DNA of 5,383 nt from Ignavibacteriota bacterium (lineage in GTDB: Bacteria > Bacteroidota > Kapaibacteriia > Palsa-1295), in contig PLXB01000254.1 of assembly GCA_003151215.1 (NCBI GenBank), positions 1 through 5,383 on the forward strand, written 5' to 3'. Each line of letters opens with the position of its first letter. Within the stretch, counting starts at the first letter, position 1. The notes beneath the pieces were generated by a model. That model was given only the letters and a program-made list of their open reading frames with translations. It had not been told where the DNA came from and searched no databases. Shown here one piece after another: positions 1 to 5,383 of this stretch. The position numbers and the translations under genes were made by a program.

Positions 1-291
1 GTCCACTGCCAGCCGTATCCGCTCGATCAGTTCGAGAGTCTCCGGATTCCAGGCAGTTTCATCATCAAAGACAAGATGCAATGCTTTGGCATTCTCTTTT
101 CGAAGCAAACGCGCCCGATCTTCAGGCTTTTGGTATAAAAGTTCATTGCGGGAAACAGCAGGGTAGCTGATCTGCCCCACACACGTTCCGCCTTTGATGG
201 TGATCGATGGAATTACTAATAGCATAAAACTACAAACGAAAAAAATCGGAAGGAAGTTAAGGAAATTTTCTTTTTGCTTAAAACAGTGCAT
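1..291 (-). CDS. Unrecognised exported or membrane-anchored protein, N-terminal 97 residues only
   Basis: This is an open frame of 97 codons read leftward from an ATG at 291-289 and still open at the window edge, so the C-terminal part is missing. Residues 1-13 form a mildly basic n-region, and residues 14-30 (LPIFFVCSFMLLVIPSI) are strongly hydrophobic, as in a signal peptide or a single membrane anchor. A plausible signal peptidase I site is CVG|Q after residue 39, which would leave Gln at the mature N-terminus, as is common in Bacteroidota exported proteins. The Cys at 37 is not in a convincing lipobox. The remaining part (about residues 40-97) is charged and probably helical, including HLVFDDETAWNPETLELIE; I do not recognise a family. 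No strong Shine-Dalgarno precedes the ATG (only AGAGA three bases upstream), and an internal Met23 lies inside the hydrophobic segment, so Met1 is preferred. The gene is divergent from the T9SS gene at 399. That it is a real gene rests on the uninterrupted frame starting with an export signal and on its divergent position. Confidence 0.6.
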   Translation of the reverse strand, partial: MHCFKQKENFLNFLPIFFVCSFMLLVIPSITIKGGTCVGQISYPAVSRNELLYQKPEDRARLLRKENAKALHLVFDDETAWNPETLELIERIRLAVD

Positions 292-334
292 GCGTCTCTA
301 TTTCGCCGTATTTATGCAGGTCATTATCTTTTCC

Positions 335-343
335 CAAAATATA
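335..343 (-). promoter_or_regulatory. Weak candidate promoter element for the leftward gene
   Basis: Read on the minus strand, 343-335 is TATATTTTG, that is TA-N3-TTTG, one base longer than the Bacteroidota -7 consensus TAnnTTTG. It lies about 45 bases upstream of the leftward ATG. No clear -33 TTG partner was identified. This is only a near match in an AT-rich region where such matches occur by chance. Confidence 0.2.
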
Positions 344-346
344 ATG

Positions 347-354
347 TAGATCTA
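347..354. promoter_or_regulatory. Perfect 8-bp palindrome in the divergent intergenic region, possible operator
   Basis: TAGATCTA is perfectly self-complementary. It lies in the 107-bp gap between two divergent genes, immediately upstream of the candidate -7 box at 358-365. The flanks are only partly symmetric (ATAATG on the left, TTGTAA on the right). The position would suit a regulator controlling one or both genes, but an 8-bp palindrome is short and may be chance. Confidence 0.2.
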
Positions 355-357
355 TTG

Positions 358-365
358 TAACTTTG
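358..365 (+). promoter_or_regulatory. Candidate Bacteroidota-type promoter -7 box for the T9SS-sorted protein gene
   Basis: TAACTTTG matches the Bacteroidota primary-sigma -7 consensus TAnnTTTG exactly. No good TTTG/TTG -33 element is present at the expected 19-21 bp distance; only a T-rich stretch (CTTTTCCC, 328-335) lies nearby. If the box is used, transcription would begin near 370-373, giving a leader of about 25-30 bases before the ATG at 399. It would also exclude the upstream TTG at 363 as a start codon. A sigma70-like TATAAT at 340-345 has no matching -35 element. Confidence 0.45.
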
Positions 366-385
366 TGGCATCTGGAGTGTCTTTT

Positions 386-390
386 AAAGG
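386..390 (+). promoter_or_regulatory. Ribosome binding site deciding the start at 399
   Basis: AAAGG ends eight bases before the ATG at 399, a normal Shine-Dalgarno spacing. This favours ATG 399 over the in-frame TTG at 363, which has no purine-rich sequence in front of it and overlaps the candidate -7 box. Confidence 0.55.
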
Positions 391-398
391 TAATCATC

Positions 399-2285
399 AT
401 GCTTCATCTTTTGAAAACAGGAAAATTACCCACAGCTTTTGGCTCTAACCGATCCTCGGCGAGGCTGCGACTATCTCACAAAATCCTGTTCATCCCATTA
501 TTCCTGATCCTTTTCCCTTTTAGCTTTTCGCTATTAGCTTTAAGCCCTGTGTACTCGCAGGTCACATCACCAGCCTTCGATCCGAATTGCTACTTCCCGA
601 AGATTGGTGTACCGGGAGAGATCGATACGATTTATGGAGCACAGGAATTACAATATTTAGGTGCAAACATGTTAAACATTGGATCAACACCTGACTCTTC
701 TTACGGAAGGATGTCATGCGGACTTTCTTCTAATCCGGATTCCATATTTAACTTTATTTTTACAACCGGACCTTCGTTCAATCTGCATAAGCTTAACGTA
801 GTTGGATATGTCAATATCAACCCAGGCTATATTATCCGAAGAGGTCATTTCCGATCACCAAAGTATTCTGACATCCTATATGACGATAGAAGTACGAGTC
901 CTGCTCGAATCTACTGGCAGGACGATCAAGGAAATTATGATTCATCGAGATACACTATCTTATTGTCATCGGTTAAAGGTAAGATTTATAATGATTATAG
1001 CCCAATGATTCCTTACACGTCGTACATTTCCTCCGATAGCGTTGAAGATATCATTTCTACAGTTTTTGTAGGGAATACTAATACGATTCAAGATTCAATA
1101 TTTCTAATCTATTTTAAGGGGGGGGAACAGTTGAGAAGTCAGGGCAGAATTGCAAATCAGGATAGTATAATATTTCTTAACCGATATAAAGAGCCGGCAG
1201 TTTTTCTCTTTAAGGAAAACCAAGGCGACTTTCGAGGGATAGGAAGAAATGATCTTCTTGCTTCCGATAATTATGGAAATATTTTTTATTATAAAAATGA
1301 GAGACCGTTTTCAATGGCGAACGTAGTAAATGCTTTGAGGTATGACACTCTATATGCCCAATGGGAAAATCCACAATCGGTGTACAATTTTCAACGGAGC
1401 CAATTTGTGATGAAGGCACTATCGAAAGTATCGGACGATTCTTCTGAGGATCTATTTGCCTATTTCAATACAATCTACGGAAGTAATGAAATTCAAGAAT
1501 ATCGTATATTCAAAGGAGGGAAAGATTTCGGCTCTCGGAGGTGGACTTCCGATAGTGCTGCATTCATTCTTCATGAACCATATTATTATGATTCTAAGTA
1601 TCACGATATGGGATTTGGCGCATTAGGAGGGATTCGCGATTGTGGCCACATGACAGGCACAAACAATCGAGTTCTTTACATCGAGGGCTCACTTGATGGT
1701 GGATTTTATGGATATGAATTTTTTTATGTCCTTGGTGATGCTATAGATGATAAGGTCGATATGTTTATCGGTCCGATTCCAAATGGTGGAGGGGCTGAAA
1801 GCTTTGTGGATACGCTGGTTGCCGATAATGATAATTTACAGGACATCATTATGGGAGAATCAGGATTTGGATTGGACGTCGCTTCTGCAACTGGGTCAAT
1901 CTATATCGTTCATGGTTCAAATAAAATTCCTGACAAGACCAATTCTGTCTCAGCAAGAAAAGCTGTTGATGAATCTCCTTCACATATTCTCGCATATCCG
2001 AATCCCTGCGATCAGCATACGGTATTAACGTTCGATAATTGTTCTGCTCAGCAGATGCAAGTGGAAGTGGTGAGCACTTCAGGTAAAATATGTCTTCACG
2101 AAGAAACTCCGGCAGTTGAAGGCTTGCAGCAATTTGCCGTAGATCTTTCTACCATTTCAGCCGGCGAATATATTATCAATGTAAGCTGTCCGGCTCCCGG
2201 CTGGAGCAGTTCGGTAAAAGTCATAAAGACCGGCGCAGCAGTAACGCCCTGGACGTTCGATCTGAAAAGGATGGTTGGGCGATAG
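399..2285 (+). CDS. Exported FG-GAP-like beta-propeller protein with a type IX secretion C-terminal sorting domain
   Basis: This 628-residue protein is probably secreted or held on the cell surface. Residues 1-28 are an unusually long basic n-region, residues 29-48 are hydrophobic (ILFIPLFLILFPFSFSLLAL), and a likely signal peptidase site is VYS|Q after residue 53. The middle holds at least six degenerate FG-GAP/VCBS-like motifs, each an acidic D-hydrophobic-hydrophobic turn often followed by an aromatic strand. They are SDILYDD (157-163), EDIIS (216-220), NDLLASD (284-290), EDLFAY (350-355), KVDMFIG (452-458) and QDIIMGES (481-488). Strand ends such as IYFKGG (237-242) and RIFKGG (369-374) also fit a six- or seven-bladed propeller. 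Residues 530-611 match the T9SS type A sorting domain: YPNP (533-536), a VVSTSGK turn (557-563), DLSTISAGEYIINV (582-595) and a terminal VKVIKT (606-611). T9SS would use this domain to move the protein across the outer membrane. Oddities are a 17-residue tail after the sorting domain and a G8 tract inside the gene. The ligand or function is unknown: there is no recognisable catalytic motif. The sorting domain is well supported; the propeller is an inference from weak repeats. Confidence 0.85.
   Translation: MLHLLKTGKLPTAFGSNRSSARLRLSHKILFIPLFLILFPFSFSLLALSPVYSQVTSPAFDPNCYFPKIGVPGEIDTIYGAQELQYLGANMLNIGSTPDSSYGRMSCGLSSNPDSIFNFIFTTGPSFNLHKLNVVGYVNINPGYIIRRGHFRSPKYSDILYDDRSTSPARIYWQDDQGNYDSSRYTILLSSVKGKIYNDYSPMIPYTSYISSDSVEDIISTVFVGNTNTIQDSIFLIYFKGGEQLRSQGRIANQDSIIFLNRYKEPAVFLFKENQGDFRGIGRNDLLASDNYGNIFYYKNERPFSMANVVNALRYDTLYAQWENPQSVYNFQRSQFVMKALSKVSDDSSEDLFAYFNTIYGSNEIQEYRIFKGGKDFGSRRWTSDSAAFILHEPYYYDSKYHDMGFGALGGIRDCGHMTGTNNRVLYIEGSLDGGFYGYEFFYVLGDAIDDKVDMFIGPIPNGGGAESFVDTLVADNDNLQDIIMGESGFGLDVASATGSIYIVHGSNKIPDKTNSVSARKAVDESPSHILAYPNPCDQHTVLTFDNCSAQQMQVEVVSTSGKICLHEETPAVEGLQQFAVDLSTISAGEYIINVSCPAPGWSSSVKVIKTGAAVTPWTFDLKRMVGR
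1118..1125 (+). repeat. G8 homopolymer tract inside the T9SS-sorted protein gene
   Basis: Eight consecutive G lie in an otherwise AT-rich stretch and encode the end of Lys240, Gly241 and Gly242 (AAG GGG GGG). The equivalent FKGG motif at residues 371-374 is written without a G run (AAA GGA GGG), so the protein sequence does not force the tract. One extra G would give a stop at 1163-1165 (about 255 residues); one G fewer would give a stop at 1132-1134 (about 244 residues). Either slip removes the sorting domain. It could serve as a contingency locus, or be neutral. Confidence 0.6.
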
Positions 2286-2319
2286 TTCAAACTTAATTAT
2301 TTTTTCTATTTTGTTGATA

Positions 2320-2345
2320 ACCGGAGCACTAATGAGAAGTCCGGT
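2320..2345 (+). repeat. Inverted repeat with 6-bp GC-rich arms in the smc leader
   Basis: ACCGGA (2320-2325) and TCCGGT (2340-2345) are perfect reverse complements separated by 14 bases, so the leader RNA could form a small hairpin. The left arm contains the GGAG that would serve the leader ORF starting at 2332, and the loop contains that ORF's ATG. No U-run follows on the plus strand, so it does not look like an intrinsic terminator. Confidence 0.4.
2323..2326 (+). promoter_or_regulatory. Shine-Dalgarno-like GGAG for the smc leader ORF
   Basis: GGAG lies five bases before the ATG at 2332-2334, a standard spacing. By contrast, smc itself, with its ATG at 2389, has no such purine-rich site; the bases before it are AGCATACAC. 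This contrast is the main reason to consider the short ORF translated. Confidence 0.35.
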
Positions 2346-2373
2346 GTTGTTGAATTTCAATAGCAGAAAATAG
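2332..2373 (+). CDS. Possible 13-residue leader peptide upstream of smc
   Basis: The frame reads MRSPVLLNFNSRK and ends at TAG (2371-2373), 15 bases before the smc ATG and in the same frame as smc. A GGAG sits at a normal distance upstream. The ORF begins in the loop of the 2320-2345 inverted repeat and its stop codon touches the right arm of the 2348-2383 hairpin, so a translating ribosome would open both structures. It contains no run of one regulatory amino acid, so a classical amino-acid attenuator is unlikely. It may instead couple translation to smc by termination-reinitiation. An alternative is a chance ORF or the relic of an N-terminal extension; SMC proteins normally begin at the equivalent of MYLSKLE, so an extension is not expected. 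Short ORFs of this size are common by chance, hence the low confidence. Confidence 0.3.
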   Translation: MRSPVLLNFNSRK

Positions 2374-2383
2374 AAATTCAGCA
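2348..2383 (+). repeat. Hairpin-forming inverted repeat five bases before the smc start codon
   Basis: TGAATTTC (2351-2358) and GAAATTCA (2373-2380) are perfect reverse complements. The pairing extends outward by one G-U and two Watson-Crick pairs (2348-2350 with 2381-2383), giving an 11-bp stem around a 14-base interior. The structure would occupy the place where a ribosome binding site for smc should be. It has no trailing U-run, so it is not a standard terminator. A competing fold is the TTGAA-T-TTCAA palindrome at 2350-2360. Confidence 0.45.
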
Positions 2384-2388
2384 TACAC

Positions 2389-5383
2389 ATGTATCTTTCC
2401 AAATTAGAAATAATCGGTTTTAAGTCTTTCGCCAACAAGACGCTTCTGAAGTTCGATTCGGGAATGACCTCTATTGTCGGACCCAATGGCTGCGGGAAGA
2501 CGAATGTTGTGGATGCGATCCGCTGGGCGCTTGGCGAGCAGAAAGCCGGAACGCTGCGCTCGGACGTCATGGAGAATGTGATCTTCAATGGCTCACGAAC
2601 CCGCAAGCCGCTTGGCATGTCCGAGGTTTCTCTGACGATCGAGAACACGAAAGGAATTCTTCCGACCGAATATTCTGAGGTCACGATCACCCGCCGACTT
2701 TTCCGTTCCGGCGAATCCGAGTATCTTCTCAATAAAGCGCAATGCCGCCTGAAAGATATTGTCGAGCTTTTCATGGATACGGGAATGGGTGCGAATGCGT
2801 ATTCGGTGATCGAGCTGAAAATGATCGAGACGATCTTAAGCGACCGCACCGAAGAAAGACGCAAACTTTTCGAAGAAGCTGCAGGGGTGACAAAATATAA
2901 AGCCCGCCGGAAAGAAGCGCTCCGCCGGTTAGATCAGGTTACTGCCGATCTGGAAAAGATAGATTCGATCATTAAAGAAGTAACGAAGAATGTAGGCTCG
3001 CTTGAGCGTCAGGCAGAAAAGGCAGAACGGTATAACGCTATTTCGGCTACGCTTCGAACTTCAGAGATCGAGCTGATGGAAAGGGAGTTCTCCCTTGCGC
3101 ACAAGAATCTTGCCCCACTTCGTAATGTCCTGAAGGAACATGAAGAGACCCGCTCGCATTTATCTTCCGAACTTGCCAAATTCGAATCGCTGATCGATCT
3201 TATCAGCAAAGAAGAGCAGGAGATCGAAGACCAGCTCCGGATTTCGGAGAGGACATTAAAGGAAAAGAATGAAACCTTCGGCAGGCTTCGCGAGACGATA
3301 GTCGGCACTGAAGAACGCATTATTTCACTCGGAACGCAATTTGACGCTGCGCAAAAAGATATTGAGCGCTTAGAAACCGACGGCAAAACACTTGCTGAGA
3401 CTTTGTATCAGCATTCGAGCATTGTTAGTAAATTGCAGGCGGATTCGGAATCTCAGACAAAACTGAAAGAAGTTGCTTCCGCTACTTACAATACTGCACG
3501 TTCGGTCCTTGACATAAAACATTCCGGTTTCCAAACTGCTCAAAGGGAAGTGAGCTCTTTGCTCGATGAGCGTGACGAATTATCTTCCGGTGCAGCTCAG
3601 GCACGGGCACGGCTTGAAGAATTATCCCGGCGTTCCGATCAGATCACATCGGAAGAAGAGCGGTTGTCCGGACATCGGGACGACTTAAAGAAAAAAGAAA
3701 CGTCTTCTTCTATCGAGCACGAGAATGCTTTGCGCGTTCTGGCGGATTCCGAACAAATCCGGCGCGAAGCGCAGCAGCGGCGCGAATCTCTGAAATCAAT
3801 GATCGACGGGCTACAAAGCAAATCTTTCGGCATACAAAAAGAGATCGGACACCATTTATCGAAGATAGAATTCCTGACAAGCCTCGTCGAGCGATCTCTT
3901 GGCACAAGTGAAGGGGCGGAGTTTTTAATCAAGAATCACGCATGGTCTAAATCGGGCGGGCCGATGACCGTCCTCGATGCGATCAATACCACTCCGGAAT
4001 ACCGGGTGGCGATAGAAAATGCACTTGGCGAAGCAGGGCAATATTTTATTGCCGATACTCGTGCCGAGGCAATGAATGCCATTGAATCTCTCCGTCATTC
4101 GCAAAAAGGAAAGGCAACGTTCATCTGTCTGGATGAAATACCGCGGAATTCAAATACCGGCGATGGATCGGCGCTCGGTGTAACCACCTTTGATTCTCAC
4201 TATCGGAATCTTTATACTATCCTCCTCGGCGCAACGGCTACGGCTTCGACACTTCCTGAAGCGTTTGATCTTTTGAAAAGCAGATCACATATCGATAAAG
4301 TCGTTACTCTCGAAGGAGAGGTTGTCACCAGAAGCGGTATTCTTCGCGGGGGTTCGAAAAAGAATTCCGAAGGATCGTTGATCGGCAAGCAGCAGCAGAT
4401 CGCAGAGCTGAATACAAAAGCGAATGCGCTGAAGGAACATGTTGAAGCCATCGATAAAGAAATTCAGGAAGCCAACACCGAGTATGAAAAAATCGGACTG
4501 AAAGATTTTGAAGAGCAATTGCAGCAGGCTCAGCAGGTCTTCCGAAATGCCGAGAGATCGCTTGAGCAGTTCTCGTATGAATTAAAACGAACCACGGAAC
4601 AACTCACGACAATTGCCAAAGAAAAGCAGGAGCTTGCCGTTCGTCATGCCGAGCAAACCCTTCATCTTGAGGAAATTGTACCGGCTCTCGAAGAGCTTGA
4701 GGAGAAATATCAAAACGCAAACCAGCGTCTTGTTCAAGCGCAGACAGAAGTGCAAAGCGCAGAACGTTCTCTTTCCTCTGCATCAGAAACTTATACTCAA
4801 GCACAAGTCAGTGCAGCGGAGGCGCAATCGGTTTTAGACCGGACACGTTCGGAGATCAATAGGCTTGAGCATGAGATCGCTGCGGGGAAAATATTGCTTG
4901 AAGAAAAGAAAGCCGATTGCCGGCGATTCGTGGCGGAAAAAAATTCCAACGAAGGAAAAATCGCCGAACTTCAAACGATGCTTGCAACGCTTGAATCCGA
5001 GATCGGCGTATCGGAGACACAGCATCGCACGGTGTTAGATCAAAAAAAGGAAAAGCAGGCGCTTGCCCAGAAATATCGTGACGGATTGCGTGAACAGCGC
5101 CAGCAGCATGAAAAAACAATAAGCGCTACGCACGAACTCGAATTAAAAATTCAGGAGATCGAATCGAAGATCGCCAATATATTACTTCGTGCAGGAGAAG
5201 AATTCCAGATCGAAGGTTTTGAAATAAGAGAATATGCCGAAGATGATCCGTTTAGTTTTGGTGAGGCGCGGGAAGCAATTCAGCAATTAAAGCAATCGAT
5301 TCGGAATCTTGGTAATGTCAACCAGCTTGCATATGAAGAATTCACCAGAGAAAAACAGCGGCAGGAATTCTTAACTGCACAGC
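2389..5383 (+). CDS. smc: Chromosome segregation protein SMC, N-terminal 998 residues (cut by window edge)
   Basis: SMC is the ATPase that dimerises through its hinge and, with ScpA/ScpB, organises and separates replicated chromosomes at the nucleoid. Residues 1-165 are the N-terminal half of the ATPase head: the start MYLSKLEIIGFKSFA, Walker A GPNGCGKT at 31-38 (Lys37 and Thr38 for ATP-Mg), and LGEQ at 48-51 followed by Arg57, the position of the DNA-sensing arginine of Bacillus SMC. ERRKLFEEAAGVTKYK (156-171) begins the first coiled coil, which runs to about 505. The globular hinge spans about 515-665 (from GGPMTVLDAI, through ALGEAGQYFIADT, to GILRGGSKK at 650-658). The second coiled coil runs from about 670 to 955. 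The last residues, IRNLGNVNQLAYEEF (971-985), are the usual re-entry into the C-terminal head. SMCs are near 1,170-1,200 residues, so roughly 180 residues with the ABC signature and Walker B lie beyond the window. The start is fixed by an in-frame TAG at 2371-2373. The Q-loop glutamine is absent (Leu143 in SVIELKM). No frameshift was seen. Confidence 0.97.
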   Translation, partial: MYLSKLEIIGFKSFANKTLLKFDSGMTSIVGPNGCGKTNVVDAIRWALGEQKAGTLRSDVMENVIFNGSRTRKPLGMSEVSLTIENTKGILPTEYSEVTITRRLFRSGESEYLLNKAQCRLKDIVELFMDTGMGANAYSVIELKMIETILSDRTEERRKLFEEAAGVTKYKARRKEALRRLDQVTADLEKIDSIIKEVTKNVGSLERQAEKAERYNAISATLRTSEIELMEREFSLAHKNLAPLRNVLKEHEETRSHLSSELAKFESLIDLISKEEQEIEDQLRISERTLKEKNETFGRLRETIVGTEERIISLGTQFDAAQKDIERLETDGKTLAETLYQHSSIVSKLQADSESQTKLKEVASATYNTARSVLDIKHSGFQTAQREVSSLLDERDELSSGAAQARARLEELSRRSDQITSEEERLSGHRDDLKKKETSSSIEHENALRVLADSEQIRREAQQRRESLKSMIDGLQSKSFGIQKEIGHHLSKIEFLTSLVERSLGTSEGAEFLIKNHAWSKSGGPMTVLDAINTTPEYRVAIENALGEAGQYFIADTRAEAMNAIESLRHSQKGKATFICLDEIPRNSNTGDGSALGVTTFDSHYRNLYTILLGATATASTLPEAFDLLKSRSHIDKVVTLEGEVVTRSGILRGGSKKNSEGSLIGKQQQIAELNTKANALKEHVEAIDKEIQEANTEYEKIGLKDFEEQLQQAQQVFRNAERSLEQFSYELKRTTEQLTTIAKEKQELAVRHAEQTLHLEEIVPALEELEEKYQNANQRLVQAQTEVQSAERSLSSASETYTQAQVSAAEAQSVLDRTRSEINRLEHEIAAGKILLEEKKADCRRFVAEKNSNEGKIAELQTMLATLESEIGVSETQHRTVLDQKKEKQALAQKYRDGLREQRQQHEKTISATHELELKIQEIESKIANILLRAGEEFQIEGFEIREYAEDDPFSFGEAREAIQQLKQSIRNLGNVNQLAYEEFTREKQRQEFLTAQ

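Noticed and set aside
340..345. TATAAT as a sigma70 -10 box
   Set aside because: There is no -35-like hexamer 16-18 bp upstream (CAGGTC is present), and the TAnnTTTG box just downstream suits this bacterial group better.
363..398. TTG start extending the T9SS gene by 12 codons
   Set aside because: The TTG lies inside the candidate -7 box and has no ribosome binding site, while ATG 399 has AAAGG eight bases upstream.
802..2028. Short alternative-frame ORFs inside the T9SS gene (68, 69 and 93 codons)
   Set aside because: They are contained in a longer gene with a signal peptide and a sorting domain, and show no ribosome binding site or domain of their own.
2307..2313. TATTTTG as a promoter -7 box for smc
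   Set aside because: The spacing is one base short of TAnnTTTG, it sits in a T-rich stretch where this is expected by chance, and no -33 element was found.
2286..2318. Terminator for the T9SS gene at the T-run 2300-2305
   Set aside because: The T-run is not preceded by a GC-rich hairpin; the bases before it (TTCAAACTTAATTA) do not pair into a stem.
2157..2864. Minus-strand 235-codon open frame
   Set aside because: It overlaps the conserved SMC head and the T9SS sorting domain on the other strand. Its product is a Ser/Arg-rich shadow with no recognisable domain.
5042..5048. A7 tract in smc as a slippage or frameshifting site
   Set aside because: It encodes Gln-Lys-Lys in a Lys-rich coiled coil. 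Such A-runs are expected in this composition, and the frame continues intact beyond it.
3009..5119. Several minus-strand frames of 63-125 codons opposite smc, plus a plus-strand one at 4613-4837
   Set aside because: All lie within the coiled-coil and hinge coding region of smc and show Ser/Arg/Phe-rich compositions typical of antisense or out-of-frame shadows.

Overview
The window looks like chromosomal DNA from a bacterium of the Bacteroidota/Chlorobiota (FCB) group. Three things point there. First, the 399-2285 gene ends in a Por/type IX secretion (T9SS) C-terminal sorting domain, a system essentially confined to that group. Second, the SMC head carries the variants GPNGCGKT (Walker A) and SVIELKM (Q-loop region), which I remember from Chlorobiota/Ignavibacteria/Bacteroidota SMCs rather than from Bacillus or Proteobacteria. 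Third, an exact TAnnTTTG box, the -7 element of Bacteroidota promoters, lies upstream of the first rightward gene. I cannot assign a genus; a Chlorobiota/Ignavibacteria/Kapabacteria-like lineage is my best inference.

Layout: (1) 1-291, minus strand: the first 97 codons of a gene running off the left edge, encoding an unrecognised exported or membrane-anchored protein. (2) 292-398: a 107-bp divergent intergenic region with a candidate promoter and a small palindrome. (3) 399-2285, plus strand: a 628-residue exported protein with a signal peptide, a degenerate FG-GAP-like beta-propeller and a T9SS sorting domain. It contains an internal run of eight G. (4) 2286-2388: a 103-bp leader before smc, with two inverted repeats and a 13-codon leader ORF that has its own Shine-Dalgarno-like sequence. 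(5) 2389-5383, plus strand: the first 998 codons of smc (chromosome segregation ATPase), cut by the right edge before the C-terminal ATPase half.

The genes do not form an obvious pathway. Two encode proteins that enter the Sec route; smc is a cytoplasmic housekeeping gene. The T9SS gene is visibly more AT-rich than smc. No clear terminator separates them, so read-through into smc is possible. No tRNA, rRNA, CRISPR array, insertion sequence or phage gene was seen.

I found no convincing new multi-gene system. The points most worth checking are the G8 tract in the surface-protein gene (possible phase variation), the leader ORF and hairpin arrangement ahead of smc, the 17-residue tail after the T9SS sorting domain, and the missing Q-loop glutamine in SMC.
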